Shown: in pieces, positions 1 to 8,333 of the stretch
How positions within the stretch are numbered: position 1 is the stretch's first letter
Layout: every line of letters starts with the position of its first letter
Made by a program: the position numbers and the translations under genes
Notes under the pieces: generated by a model
What the model was told of the DNA's origin: nothing
The model's database searches: none
Seen by the model: the letters and a program-made list of their open reading frames with translations, nothing else
Assembly (NCBI RefSeq): GCF_003611465.1
Contig: NZ_RAXV01000031.1
Coordinates: 1 to 47,616 of the forward strand
DNA: 47,616 bases
Source: Acinetobacter tianfuensis
GTDB lineage: Bacteria > Pseudomonadota > Gammaproteobacteria > Pseudomonadales > Moraxellaceae
Direction of reading: 5' to 3'

Positions 1-309
1 GAATGAAAACTGTATTTGGATTATACCTTGAATAGCATGTTTCTTTTTTAATCTGAAAATGTAGCGCGTATGGAAGTAATACTGAGTAAATTTTGAAGAA
101 GAGATACAAAGTATTAGGCGCTATATGGCTATGTTTGATTGCACTTGATAATTACAGTCCTAGATGCTTAGTTCATCAAGGACTGAAAATGAAAAACTGA
201 ACTTTAAGTTCAATGAACGATCTTAAACACAGTAGACACTGCTTGCTCACTTCTAGTGAATTACAGTTTTGAGTCTTTAAAAGAGAAATACGCGATGAAC
301 AGTAAGAGC
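1..309. other. Intergenic or flanking region without a recognisable gene
   Basis: I see no convincing coding frame or RNA gene here. The only structure noticed is a short inverted repeat, TGAACT-TTA-AGTTCA at 198-212, with a further AGTTCA nearby at about 170. It lies beyond the 3' end of the leftward GntR gene and could be a weak hairpin or a protein site; nothing else supports a role. Confidence 0.4.
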
Positions 310-1038
310 TTAATGAATTTCAACTTTATAATTGAAATTCTCTGCTAAACCATAAGACTCACGATATTCAATAATCTTTCCTTCCATGTTTTTTGCCCAT
401 CGGCAAACTTTAACTAATGGTACAGGCTGATCGCAAAGATATTTATCTATATAAGCGGTAGTAAAGGACAATTGTTCTGTCGCAGACATAACAAATTGAT
501 CACAGTGCTCATAATAAAAAGGGTACAGCAAGTTGCCGACTTTCTTTAATGGAATATCTTTAATTTTGTGGAACAGCTTTGCAGACAGCCAAATTTTTTC
601 ACTTAAAACAACGACATCTGCATGTCTTCGAATGCGCTCTATATAAATAAGATCAGTATCTTCACTTAAATTGAGATGCTGATTAATTTCTGGCACAGCA
701 GAAATGACTTCTATATGCTGCACCTCTCCAATAAGAGGAGGACTGCTTCCTTGCTCACCTTTCAAATGAAAAAAACGCGTTAATGAAAATTTAAAATCAG
801 GATACTTTAAGAACGTTCCTTTCCCTTGGATTTTTACTAAAAAACCATCTTCAACTAAGCATTCTACTGCTTTACGAATGGTACCAATCGATACGCCATA
901 TTGCTGGATAAGCTCTTGTTCACTAGGAATTGGCTTATCGATTGGCCACTTTGAACTTACTAATAAAGTTTGCAGCTGCCAGCGAATTTGTATGTACCGC
1001 GGGAGTTTAAGATTTTTAAATGCAATTTCATCAAGCAT
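310..1038 (-). CDS. GntR-family regulator with UTRA effector domain (HutC type)
   Basis: This is a ligand-responsive DNA-binding repressor or activator. The N-terminal winged helix shows the GntR signature (PRYIQIRWQLQ, then IPSEQELIQQYGVSIGTIRKAVECL, then a QGKGTFL wing) over roughly the first 75 residues, and the rest resembles a UTRA small-molecule domain. The frame stays open upstream to a TTG near 1071, but the ATG at 1038 puts the domain close to the N-terminus, so I use it; no strong ribosome site decides between them. The gene is divergent from a MatC-type carrier and an amidohydrolase, which it probably controls through the inverted repeats between them. The effector is unknown. Confidence 0.85.
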   Translation of the reverse strand: MLDEIAFKNLKLPRYIQIRWQLQTLLVSSKWPIDKPIPSEQELIQQYGVSIGTIRKAVECLVEDGFLVKIQGKGTFLKYPDFKFSLTRFFHLKGEQGSSPPLIGEVQHIEVISAVPEINQHLNLSEDTDLIYIERIRRHADVVVLSEKIWLSAKLFHKIKDIPLKKVGNLLYPFYYEHCDQFVMSATEQLSFTTAYIDKYLCDQPVPLVKVCRWAKNMEGKIIEYRESYGLAENFNYKVEIH

Positions 1039-1077
1039 TTGTGAACACAATATTAAAATTTTGATGCGCAATCATAG

Positions 1078-1138
1078 CATATAAACATATAATACTGAAA
1101 AATTCATATATATGAGTATACGACTAAATGTTTATATG
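1078..1138. promoter_or_regulatory. Nested inverted repeats in divergent promoter (candidate GntR operator)
   Basis: CATATAAACAT at 1078-1088 is the exact reverse complement of ATGTTTATATG at 1128-1138. Between them lie ATACT/AGTAT arms (1092-1096 and 1115-1119) and a 12-bp perfect palindrome TCATATATATGA (1104-1115), all centred near 1108. The block fills the space between the GntR gene and the MatC-type gene, where a local operator is expected. AT-richness raises the chance of accidental symmetry. Confidence 0.5.
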
Positions 1139-1202
1139 ATTTTGCTGAGGTCATCACTTATCCTTAAGTTATGTCTAAATACATCTATCTGGAGTGATTG
1201 AT

Positions 1203-2492
1203 ATGGTTGTATTGGTTCTTTCGGTGTTAGTGCTATCCATAGCATTGGGCTATATCACTAAGATCAATATCGGTTTTTTTTCTATTATTGGCGCGTATTT
1301 TATTGGCTGCTTCGGTTTAGGTATGAAACCTTCTGAAGTTACAGAACTTTGGCCAGTTAAAATTTTCTTTATTATTTTTGCAGTCACCTTATTTTATAAT
1401 TTTGCATTAGCAAACGGTGCACTTGAGCGTTTAGCAGGACATTTGCTATATCGTTGCCGTAAATACCCATATCTTTTGCCTCTTGCAATCTTTGGGGCAT
1501 CGACCATTATTGCTGCGCTGGGTGCAGGTTTTTATACTGTCCTCGCATTTATGGCGCCCATAACTTTGCTGCTTTGCCAAAAAACCAAAATGAATTTAGT
1601 GATTGGCGGTATGGCTGTGAACTATGGTGCACTTGCAGGTGCAAACTTCATGACTTCGCAAAGCGGTATTATCTTTAGAAGTCTAATGGAAAGCTCAGGT
1701 GTAGAGAGTTCGACTAGCTTTGCATATGCCACGAGTATTTTTGTCGTGACTATCATTATTCCTATAGTTGTTCTTGGCTTATATACCTTCTTTAACCGTA
1801 AAAACAGCAATATTCAAATTGAAGATATTCAACCTGAACCATTCAATTCTGCTCAGAAAAAGTCATTGTTCTTAATTGTTTTGATGATGGCAGTTGTTCT
1901 TGTTTTCCCAATTTTGCATTTAATTTTACCTGAACAAGAAACGATTACTTTCTTGAACTCAAAAATTGACATCGCTTTCATTGCCGTTCTTTTTGCATTG
2001 ATTAGTTTATTAATGAAACTGGCAGATGAGAAAAAAGTCGTAGCACTTGTGCCGTGGGGCACTCTTATTATGATTTGCGGTGTTGGCATGCTCATTTCAT
2101 TGGGTGTAAAAGTGGGCATTATTGAAATGTTAACCAATTGGCTGACTCAAAATGTACCTGTTTGGCTTATTCCAATTCTGCTGTGTTTAATTAGTGCTGT
2201 GATGTCTATTTTCTCAAGTACTTTAGGCGTAGTCGCACCAACATTATTCCCTATTGTTCCTGCAATTGCCGCAGCATCTGGCCTCAATCCAATGATTTTA
2301 TTCATCTGTATTGTTGCAGGCGCGCAGTCATCATCAATATCACCATTTTCTTCCGGCGGCAGCTTGATTATGGGCTCTGCACCTGAAGGTATCGATAAAA
2401 ACAAATTGTTCAATCAATTACTGTTTAGAGCAATTCCTGTTGGCGTCTTCGCTGCAATCATTGCAATTATTGCTCTTAACATTACCCTGTGA
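1203..2492 (+). CDS. MatC-type dicarboxylate carrier family transporter
   Basis: This is a polytopic inner-membrane protein of about 429 residues, almost entirely hydrophobic, with roughly 11-12 predicted membrane segments. The start (GYITKINIGFFSIIGAYFIG) and the later stretch FALANGALERLAGHLLYRCR...LPLAIFGASTIIAALGAGFYTVLAFMAPI resemble the MatC N-terminal family, carriers associated with malonate and other dicarboxylates in the wider ion-transporter superfamily. ATG 1203 is chosen because GGAG lies 8 bases upstream; a GTG at 1194 overlaps that ribosome site. The amidohydrolase gene starts 8 bases after its stop, so the two are probably one operon. An organic acid or a lactone-derived acid is a reasonable guess, but the substrate is not shown by the sequence. 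Confidence 0.8.
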   Translation: MVVLVLSVLVLSIALGYITKINIGFFSIIGAYFIGCFGLGMKPSEVTELWPVKIFFIIFAVTLFYNFALANGALERLAGHLLYRCRKYPYLLPLAIFGASTIIAALGAGFYTVLAFMAPITLLLCQKTKMNLVIGGMAVNYGALAGANFMTSQSGIIFRSLMESSGVESSTSFAYATSIFVVTIIIPIVVLGLYTFFNRKNSNIQIEDIQPEPFNSAQKKSLFLIVLMMAVVLVFPILHLILPEQETITFLNSKIDIAFIAVLFALISLLMKLADEKKVVALVPWGTLIMICGVGMLISLGVKVGIIEMLTNWLTQNVPVWLIPILLCLISAVMSIFSSTLGVVAPTLFPIVPAIAAASGLNPMILFICIVAGAQSSSISPFSSGGSLIMGSAPEGIDKNKLFNQLLFRAIPVGVFAAIIAIIALNITL

Positions 2493-2499
2493 GTTTGAA

Positions 2500-3303
2500 A
2501 TGATCCATATAGATACGCATGCTCATGTCTTTTCTAAACATGATCAATGTATTGAAACAGCACGTTATATTCCAGATTATGACGCCACAGCAGAACAATT
2601 TTTAACACATTTAGACAAACATGGTCATACTCATGGCGTACTGGTTCAGCCAAGCTTTTTTGGCACGGACAATCAAGTCATGCTGGATGCAATTTCACAG
2701 TATCCCGAGCGCTTAAAAGGTATTGCTGTTGTCGATAGAGGGATTAGCTTTAACGAGTTAAGTCAACTTAAAACGAAGGGGATAATCGGGGCTCGAATTA
2801 ATCTATTTGGTTTGCCGGTACCTGATTTTACTCTGCCTGAATGGACAGCATTTTTTAGCAATTTAGAGCAAGTTAATTTTCAAATTGAATTGCATGCACC
2901 GCCGGCTTATTTAGTTCAAGTATTACCAGTATTGAATAATTTTAAGCTTGATATTGTGATCGATCACTTTGGCCGTTGTGTACCCGATCTCGGTGTAAAA
3001 GATCCAGATTATGAAAAATTCTTAGATTTGCTCGATGTGAGTAAACATTGGATTAAGGTATCTGGTTTTTATCGTTTAGGTGCTTATCCTGAGAATATTG
3101 CCACTGCTAAAGAGTCTTATGCGCTTTTGAAAAACAAAGGCTTTTTAGGAAAAATGGTTTGGGGCAGCGACTGGCCGCATACTCAACATGAAAACTTGGT
3201 TGACTATGAAAAAACAGTTGAAGCATTTCAGCAAATTGTTCCAGAAGCAGAGGAGCAAGAACTGATATTAGGTCAAAATGCAGCGAAGCTTTTTCATTTC
3301 TAA
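2500..3303 (+). CDS. Amidohydrolase-2 family metal-dependent hydrolase
   Basis: This TIM-barrel hydrolase of 267 residues belongs to the group containing 2-pyrone-4,6-dicarboxylate lactonase and related lactonases. Visible motifs are the N-terminal HIDTHAHVF (HxH), VIDHFGR in the middle, and WGSDWPHTQ near the C-terminus with the expected catalytic aspartate. ATG 2500 follows the carrier stop by 8 bases and puts the HxH motif at the very N-terminus, as is usual; an open frame extends back into the carrier gene to 2440 but codes nothing like the family. Pairing with a MatC-type carrier suggests hydrolysis of an imported lactone or carboxylated ring compound. The exact reaction cannot be assigned. 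Confidence 0.82.
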   Translation: MIHIDTHAHVFSKHDQCIETARYIPDYDATAEQFLTHLDKHGHTHGVLVQPSFFGTDNQVMLDAISQYPERLKGIAVVDRGISFNELSQLKTKGIIGARINLFGLPVPDFTLPEWTAFFSNLEQVNFQIELHAPPAYLVQVLPVLNNFKLDIVIDHFGRCVPDLGVKDPDYEKFLDLLDVSKHWIKVSGFYRLGAYPENIATAKESYALLKNKGFLGKMVWGSDWPHTQHENLVDYEKTVEAFQQIVPEAEEQELILGQNAAKLFHF

Positions 3304-3328
3304 GAAAGTATAAAACGTTTCCTCAAGC

Positions 3329-3355
3329 GCTTGCAGTTTTTGCAAGCTTTCTCTC
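3329..3355 (+). terminator. Probable terminator of the carrier/amidohydrolase operon
   Basis: GCTTGCA (3329-3335) and TGCAAGC (3341-3347) form a 7-bp perfect stem with a GTTTT loop, 25 bases after the amidohydrolase stop. The following tract TTTCTCTC is T-rich but interrupted, so strength is uncertain. Confidence 0.55.
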
Positions 3356-3570
3356 CCAAGATCTTGACAAGGATGTCAGATCATTTTTAGTTTTTTCTAT
3401 CAAAAAATAAAGCATATGTGACAACAGCATCATGTAAATCTGCAGTAAGCAATTAAAGCTCTGGGCCTACAGAACAGATTTTATTGCTAGGTTCGATTGC
3501 ATTTAGCATCTGGGTTCATACCAAACAACTTTGCGCCAAAAAGAAAGAATTATCTGAGTGCCTGTGACTG
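3356..3570. other. Non-coding stretch before the hsdR remnant
   Basis: No gene is recognisable here. It precedes the first readable hsdR segment and may be further eroded restriction-gene DNA, since an in-frame TGA at 3569 stands directly before that segment. I could not align it to anything. Confidence 0.35.
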
Positions 3571-3571
3571 A

Positions 3572-4640
3572 TTCTACTTAGCTATTTCAGAAAATGGTCA
3601 AGGCTATTTGTCTGAAGAAGCTCAAGCTTATGATAACGTTTGTGAAGAATATATGCTTAGTCTTTATTCAAGCCTTTTCAAGAACTAACTGTGTGCTGAA
3701 TGCCGATAAGCCATTCGGGAATATCATTTGTTTCCGTAATTTAAAACAGGCAACAGATGAGGCTTTGGCGCTTTTTTCAAATAAAGAAGCTAAGTAAAGA
3801 AGCTAAGCAAGTTGTACTTATTCCAAGCTTTGCGGAAATAAAATCGCAATATGACATGGCTGTTGATCATTTACTTCATCTCGTACCAGAAGTGCATGCC
3901 GTGGATGATTTGCTCACTGAGGATGATCAGCTTGAGTTTATTAAGGCTTTTCGCGAAGTGATGCGCTATAGGGCACAGCTTGAAACCTTTGTGGAATATG
4001 ACCAAGACCAAACAGCTTTAGATAAGCAGCAGTTTGTAAATTTTGCATCGAAATATGCTGATTTATCTAAGCCAATAAAAACTACAACTAAGAAAGATAA
4101 GGTTTCTGTTCTTGATGATATCGACTTCCAATTGGAGCTGCTGCATAGTGACCGTATTAATGTAGGCTATCATTAATTTGCAGCAATTTGCAGCAAATGG
4201 CGGTGGATGCAAAAGATGATACTCTGCGCAAGCAATATGAAGCACAGGTGCATGACTTAATTGGCGGTGAAGTTAGTTTGCATAACAAACAGGATTTGAT
4301 TCAGAAGTTTCTTGAGCAGACTGTGCCTAAAATGATGAATGGGCAAAGTGTTCAAAAAGCCTTTGCGCAGTTTTGGGATGCGGAAAAAGAACATGCGTAT
4401 CAACAGCTATGTGAGCAAGAAAACCTAAAGTCAAAAGCGGTGAAATCGGTTTTAGATAATTATGCATTTACTAAACGTCTGCCGCGTAAAGAAGAAATCA
4501 AAGACTTGCCGAACTATAAAGTGAAGCTGTTTGAGCGTGATGGCGTATTGAGTGGATTGGTAGGCAAGATGCGCCAGTTTATTGAAAAGTTTTATGTGGG
4601 ACTCAGATCCGCAATATGGATTTTTCGAGCCCATGAACTT
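3572..4640 (+). pseudogene. hsdR: Decayed C-terminal remnant of type I restriction subunit HsdR
   Basis: Three reading-frame pieces together resemble the C-terminal third of an HsdR (EcoR124I-like) restriction/translocase subunit. Piece one (about 3572-3660) reads YLSEEAQAYDNVCEEYMLSL; after a frame change piece two (about 3660-3795) gives IQAFSRTN then KPFGNIICFRNLKQATDEALALF. Another frame (3757-4176) gives the acidic helical part VPEVHAVDDLLTEDDQLEFI, ending near LLHSDRINVGY. After a stop and frame change, 4188-4600 carries DLIGGEVSLHNKQDLIQKFLEQ and the terminal helix VGKMRQFIEKFYVG. The end then diverges from the family. The nuclease and motor domains are absent, as are hsdM and hsdS. 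It is a relic of a lost system and should not be read as several small genes. Confidence 0.8.
4176..4195 (+). repeat. 10-bp tandem duplication at an hsdR frameshift
   Basis: ATTTGCAGCA occurs twice back to back (4176-4185 and 4186-4195), immediately after the in-frame TAA at 4174 and exactly where the readable hsdR frame switches. A duplication of this size is consistent with slippage damage, although removing one copy alone does not restore the frame, so other changes are present. Confidence 0.6.
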
Positions 4641-5107
4641 AGATAGGCTGATTTATAAAGTAAAAGGTCTAAGGTAGATTGGTATTTCTTGTTTTGCAAA
4701 TATAAATAAATCATCAATAACAATGATTTATTTATATGGTTTTATCCAAAAAATGATTTTGTTAATTGTCTGATTGAATTCTGTGGTTTGAAATGGGCAT
4801 CATTTTGACAATTCCCCACGGTGTGAGCGAAAAAAGCATATTTATATTTTGATCAACGATCAAAAAGTTTACCTGCTTTAAAATGGACCTGATCTGAGGG
4901 TTAGTTTCTAGTGTTTTCACATTGAATCTTGTATTCGTATTTCAAAAGAAGGTTGCTTTTAGAACCTGCGATTTTCAGGATGATAACCAATCTTAACTTT
5001 TAAATTTTTGAGCAGTAAAAAACGATTGATCACAGCACCATTGATTTTCATTACTTTGAAATTAAAATTTAGTATAGTGATTTTTAAATTCACAAAAATT
5101 TACACGT
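4641..5107. other. Gene-free region between hsdR remnant and phosphonate regulator
   Basis: I find no gene in this stretch of about 470 bases. It contains the AT-rich hairpin at 4700-4737 and must carry the promoter of the downstream GntR gene; a TATAGT at 5073-5078 could be its -10 box, without a good -35 element. No copy of the 20-bp palindrome found further downstream is visible here. Confidence 0.4.
4700..4737. repeat. Perfect 15-bp AT-rich inverted repeat (hairpin)
   Basis: ATATAAATAAATCAT at 4700-4714 is the exact reverse complement of ATGATTTATTTATAT at 4723-4737, with an 8-base loop. It stands about 60 bases past the hsdR remnant. It could be an intrinsic-type terminator (no GC core), a regulator site, or the end of a lost element. 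Confidence 0.6.
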
Positions 5108-5839
5108 ATGTCCAATTTGGCTATAACTTCCCCTCGCATACCGAAATATTTGGCAATAAGAGATGTGATTGCCCATGAAATTGAGTCAGGCCAACTCAGC
5201 AGCAATACAAAATTAGCTTCTGAGCGTTTGCTGTCTGAGCAATTTTCCACAACACGTGTTGCAGTCCGTGAAGCACTATTGGCACTGGAAATGGATGGTC
5301 TGATTTATCGCCTGGACCGTAGAGGATGGTTTGTACGTGCTCCACGTATTATTTATCGTCCTCAGTCTACCCAAAGTTTTAATCAATATGTGCAGGAACA
5401 AGGCAGTATTCCCGAAACTGAACTGATTTCAGCCGAGCTATTGCCTGCAACACCGTGGGATGTGAAGCATTTAAGTCTAAGAAATGGTGATCTGATTTAC
5501 TCCATCTGGCGTCGCCGTAGAATTAATGGCCGACCTGTGGTTGTAGAGCACATACGTGTAAATGCTGCATTTTTTCCTGAATTTCTAGAACAGAATCTGG
5601 AAAGTTCAATTACTGTGCTCATGGCTGAAAAATATCAGCGGCAACTGACTCGGGCGCATATAAACCTTTATCCAACCGCTTTTTCGGAACAACAGGCTAA
5701 AGCCCTGCATGTGAACATGGGAAGCATGGGCTTATATATTTGCAGAACCAATCGTGATCAAAATGGCACAATTACGGATGTGGATCAGGAATACTGGCTG
5801 CATGATGTACTTGATCTACATTTTGAAGCTTCAGAATAA
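5108..5839 (+). CDS. GntR/UTRA regulator of the aminoethylphosphonate cluster (PhnR-like)
   Basis: This is a 243-residue transcription factor. The winged helix lies at about residues 10-80 (KYLAIRDVIAHEIESGQL, LASERLLSEQFSTTRVAVREALLALEMDGLIYRLDRRGWFV), and a UTRA domain follows (LISAELLPATPWDVKHLSLRNGDLIYSIWRRRRINGRPVVVEHIRV). It is the first gene before an AEP transporter and degradation set on the same strand, as PhnR-type regulators often are. The likely operator is the 20-bp palindrome just past its stop, repeated before phnW. Whether it represses or activates, and which phosphonate it senses, cannot be read from the sequence. Confidence 0.85.
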   Translation: MSNLAITSPRIPKYLAIRDVIAHEIESGQLSSNTKLASERLLSEQFSTTRVAVREALLALEMDGLIYRLDRRGWFVRAPRIIYRPQSTQSFNQYVQEQGSIPETELISAELLPATPWDVKHLSLRNGDLIYSIWRRRRINGRPVVVEHIRVNAAFFPEFLEQNLESSITVLMAEKYQRQLTRAHINLYPTAFSEQQAKALHVNMGSMGLYICRTNRDQNGTITDVDQEYWLHDVLDLHFEASE

Positions 5840-5851
5840 AGAAATATAAAA

Positions 5852-5871
5852 AATCTGGTTTAAACCAGATT
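5852..5871. promoter_or_regulatory. 20-bp perfect palindrome, candidate PhnR-type operator (copy 1)
   Basis: AATCTGGTTT/AAACCAGATT is a perfect palindrome between the regulator stop and the transporter operon. The core GGTTTAAACC fits the general GT...AC symmetry of GntR-family operators. An identical copy lies at 11328-11347 before phnW. A terminator is less likely because no T-tract follows. Confidence 0.75.
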
Positions 5872-5878
5872 AATTAAA

Positions 5879-5896
5879 CTGTCATAAACTTTTGTT
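5879..5896 (+). promoter_or_regulatory. Partial Pho-box-like sequence
   Basis: CTGTCAT at 5879-5885 followed by AAAC matches the first 7-mer and spacer of the PhoB consensus. The second repeat position (TTTTGTT) matches poorly. It lies 7 bases after the palindrome and about 55 bases before the binding-protein ATG, a sensible promoter position for a phosphorus-scavenging operon. Confidence 0.3.
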
Positions 5897-5939
5897 GAAA
5901 TACTGATTAACAAGAAGCCGCATTCATTAGGAATGTCAG

Positions 5940-6983
5940 ATGAGTCAGTATTTAAAACAGTGTAAGAAGAAGATAAGTTTATATGTCCTTAGCCTCGGTA
6001 CGGCTTATCTTATGGCCGGATGCACCACCAGTTCAGTTTCACAGGATGCTGAACAGATTACGGTTTATACCGCTGTAGAAGCTGATCAGCTCAAACGCTA
6101 TCAATGGGAATTACGCAAAGCACATCCTGAATTAAAAGTGAAATGGGTGCATGACTCCACAGGTGTCATTACTGCAAAACTCTTGGCAGAACAAAAAAAT
6201 CCGCAGGCAGATGTGGTGATGGGCTTGGCCTTGACCAGTTTATTGGTCATGGAAAAAAAGCAAATGCTGCAGCCTTACAGCCCTAAAAATGTCGAACAGC
6301 TGAAAACCGAATTTTATAGTCAAAAAGATATTCCCACATGGACTGGCATGACCGCTTGGGAGTCTGCTGTTTGTGTCAATACCGTGGAATTAAAAAAGAA
6401 AAATCTGCCCATTCCGCAGACATGGCAAGACCTGAGCAAACCCATCTATAAAAACATGATTGTGATGCCAAATCCCGCTTCCAGCGGTACAGGTTATCTG
6501 GATGTCACCGCATGGATGCAGATTTTTGGTGAAAAGCAAGCGTGGTCTTATATGCAGGCGCTGGACAAAAATATTTCCCAATATGTTCACTCGGGCTCCA
6601 AGCCTTGCAAAATGGCGGCGCAAGGTGAAGCGGTCATTGGCATTTCATTCGGTTATCCAGGTTTTAAACTCAAATCCCGCGGTGCGCCTTTAGAGATTAT
6701 TTATCCCAAAGAAGGGCTGGGCTGGGAAATGGAAGCCTCTGCGATTGTGAAAGGCACCAGAAAGTTGAGCAGCGCGCAGAAGTTCATTGACTGGACCGTC
6801 AGCCAAGCTGCAAATCAGGCCTATGCGCAAAACTTTTCCATGGTTGCTCATCAGCATGTCCAAAGCAGCAATACGGATTTCCCGAAAAATCTGCACGAGA
6901 AACTGGTCAAAAATGATTTTTACTGGGCAGCAGAGCAGCGGGACACAATTTTAAAAAAATGGTCAGAACAGTTTGAAAAGTAA
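5940..6983 (+). CDS. phnS: 2-aminoethylphosphonate ABC transporter, substrate-binding lipoprotein
   Basis: This is the extracytoplasmic binding protein for AEP uptake, related to iron(III)/spermidine-type binding proteins. It has 347 residues with a lysine-rich N-terminus, a hydrophobic segment and a lipobox-like MAGC (Cys28), so it is probably a lipoprotein. The mature start QITVYTAVEADQLKRYQWELRKAHPELKVKWVHDSTGVITAKLLAEQ and later NPASSGTGYL are typical of this family. It is followed by the ATPase and permease genes, and the whole set sits between an AEP-type regulator and phnW/phnX, which supports the substrate. Nomenclature differs between clusters (phnS2, aepX); specificity is inferred from family and context. 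Confidence 0.87.
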   Translation: MSQYLKQCKKKISLYVLSLGTAYLMAGCTTSSVSQDAEQITVYTAVEADQLKRYQWELRKAHPELKVKWVHDSTGVITAKLLAEQKNPQADVVMGLALTSLLVMEKKQMLQPYSPKNVEQLKTEFYSQKDIPTWTGMTAWESAVCVNTVELKKKNLPIPQTWQDLSKPIYKNMIVMPNPASSGTGYLDVTAWMQIFGEKQAWSYMQALDKNISQYVHSGSKPCKMAAQGEAVIGISFGYPGFKLKSRGAPLEIIYPKEGLGWEMEASAIVKGTRKLSSAQKFIDWTVSQAANQAYAQNFSMVAHQHVQSSNTDFPKNLHEKLVKNDFYWAAEQRDTILKKWSEQFEK

Positions 6984-7136
6984 AGATCAGGCAAGTCATT
7001 CCGCATTTTTTTAGTGGCGGCTGTTTTTTCTGCGCTTCCAGTATCTGAGTTTTAGCCGGTGATGGAAAAACGCACAATCAGTTTCATCCACATTAAAAAT
7101 GCGCTTCAGACAAATGAAATTAAAATCAGGCACAGT

Positions 7137-8333
7137 ATGCAAACTCCAATTCATTTACAAAATTCACTTCCCCAAAAAGGGAGCGAGCTGTCAGCAGGAC
7201 ATTTGCTGTTAACCTTAAAAAGCTATCAGACAGCAAATGCTAAAGCCGTGCTCGAAGCTATAGATATTCAAAAATCTTTTGCACAAACCAAAGTACTGGA
7301 ACACATCAATTTAGATTTAAAAGCGGGTGAGCTGGTCAGTTTTTTAGGGCCATCCGGCTGCGGCAAAACCACATTGCTGCGCATCATTGCAGGTCTGGAA
7401 CAGCCTGATTATGGGAAAATTATTAAACAGGATGCAGATATTACCCATTTGAATACCGCGAAACGCAAGTGCGGCATTGTGTTTCAAAATTATGCCCTGT
7501 TTCCAAATTTAACCGTCGCGGAAAACATCGCTTTTGGCCTGCATAAAAAACTATGGACAGCTGCAGATATTCAAACACGAATTACGGAGCTGTTGCAGCT
7601 CATTGAGCTGCCGGATATTGCCCATAAATACCCGAATCAATTGTCGGGCGGGCAGCAGCAGCGTGTTGCGCTGGCGCGCGCCATTGCGCCTAAACCTGAT
7701 ATTTTATTGCTCGATGAACCCTTGTCTGCGTTAGATGCTTTGGTGCGTCTAAACCTGCGTCAAAAAATCCGCGCCATTCAACGACAGCTTAATTTACCGG
7801 CAATTATGGTGACGCATGATCAGGAAGAGGCATTGAGTATTTCGGATCGGGTTGCGGTGATGAATAAAGGCCTGATTGAGCAGCTGGATACACCGCACAA
7901 TATTTACTATCAACCTCAAACCCGTTTTGTCGCGCAATTTATTGGCACGATGAACTTTATGCAGGCGACAGCAATTTCAGCGCATGGTTTAAAGATTGCG
8001 GCGCAATATGAATTTGATCATCTGAGCATGAATTTTAAAGCCGGTGAGCAGCTGGAGATTGCGTTCAGACCAGAAAATGCGGCACTGGTTTTGGAACCCC
8101 TGCAGTGCAAAGGGCAATTCAGTTTACCCGTCCGTATTTTAAATATGGAATTTCTTGGAGCGAAACGCCGCCTGTTTTGTGAGTTGAAGCAAGATCATCC
8201 TCAAACAGAACCAATCCAGTTGCAAATTGATATTGAAAATCAGCAACTCATGCATTTAGCGGATGAAATGTGGCTGCAAATCCCGATTCAGGCTTTACAT
8301 GTTTTTGATCTGCAAGGAAGGGCAAGATGTTAA
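7137..8333 (+). CDS. phnT: 2-aminoethylphosphonate ABC transporter, ATP-binding protein
   Basis: This is the energising subunit of the AEP importer, on the cytoplasmic face of the membrane. It carries Walker A GPSGCGKTT, Q-loop FQNYALF, signature LSGGQQQRVALARA, Walker B ILLLDEPLSALD, the switch histidine in MVTHDQEEA, and a C-terminal TOBE-like regulatory part (EIAFRPENA). The start is uncertain: the frame is open from GTG 7059 and ATG 7062, with ATG 7137 next. None has a strong ribosome site, and even 7137 leaves about 40 residues before the usual start of the nucleotide-binding domain. The stop overlaps the permease start by 7 bases, indicating translational coupling. Confidence 0.87.
   Translation: MQTPIHLQNSLPQKGSELSAGHLLLTLKSYQTANAKAVLEAIDIQKSFAQTKVLEHINLDLKAGELVSFLGPSGCGKTTLLRIIAGLEQPDYGKIIKQDADITHLNTAKRKCGIVFQNYALFPNLTVAENIAFGLHKKLWTAADIQTRITELLQLIELPDIAHKYPNQLSGGQQQRVALARAIAPKPDILLLDEPLSALDALVRLNLRQKIRAIQRQLNLPAIMVTHDQEEALSISDRVAVMNKGLIEQLDTPHNIYYQPQTRFVAQFIGTMNFMQATAISAHGLKIAAQYEFDHLSMNFKAGEQLEIAFRPENAALVLEPLQCKGQFSLPVRILNMEFLGAKRRLFCELKQDHPQTEPIQLQIDIENQQLMHLADEMWLQIPIQALHVFDLQGRARC

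Noticed and set aside
2440..2499. Longer start for the amidohydrolase inside the carrier gene
   Set aside because: The extra 20 residues are a hydrophobic shadow of the carrier coding sequence; ATG 2500 places the HxH motif at the usual position.
3594..4646. Reading the small frames here as separate hypothetical genes
   Set aside because: Their sequences join end to end into the HsdR C-terminus, so they are pieces of one broken gene.
5852..5871. Reading the 20-bp palindrome as a terminator
   Set aside because: No T-tract follows, the symmetry has no loop, and the identical copy lies in front of another promoter; an operator explains both better.
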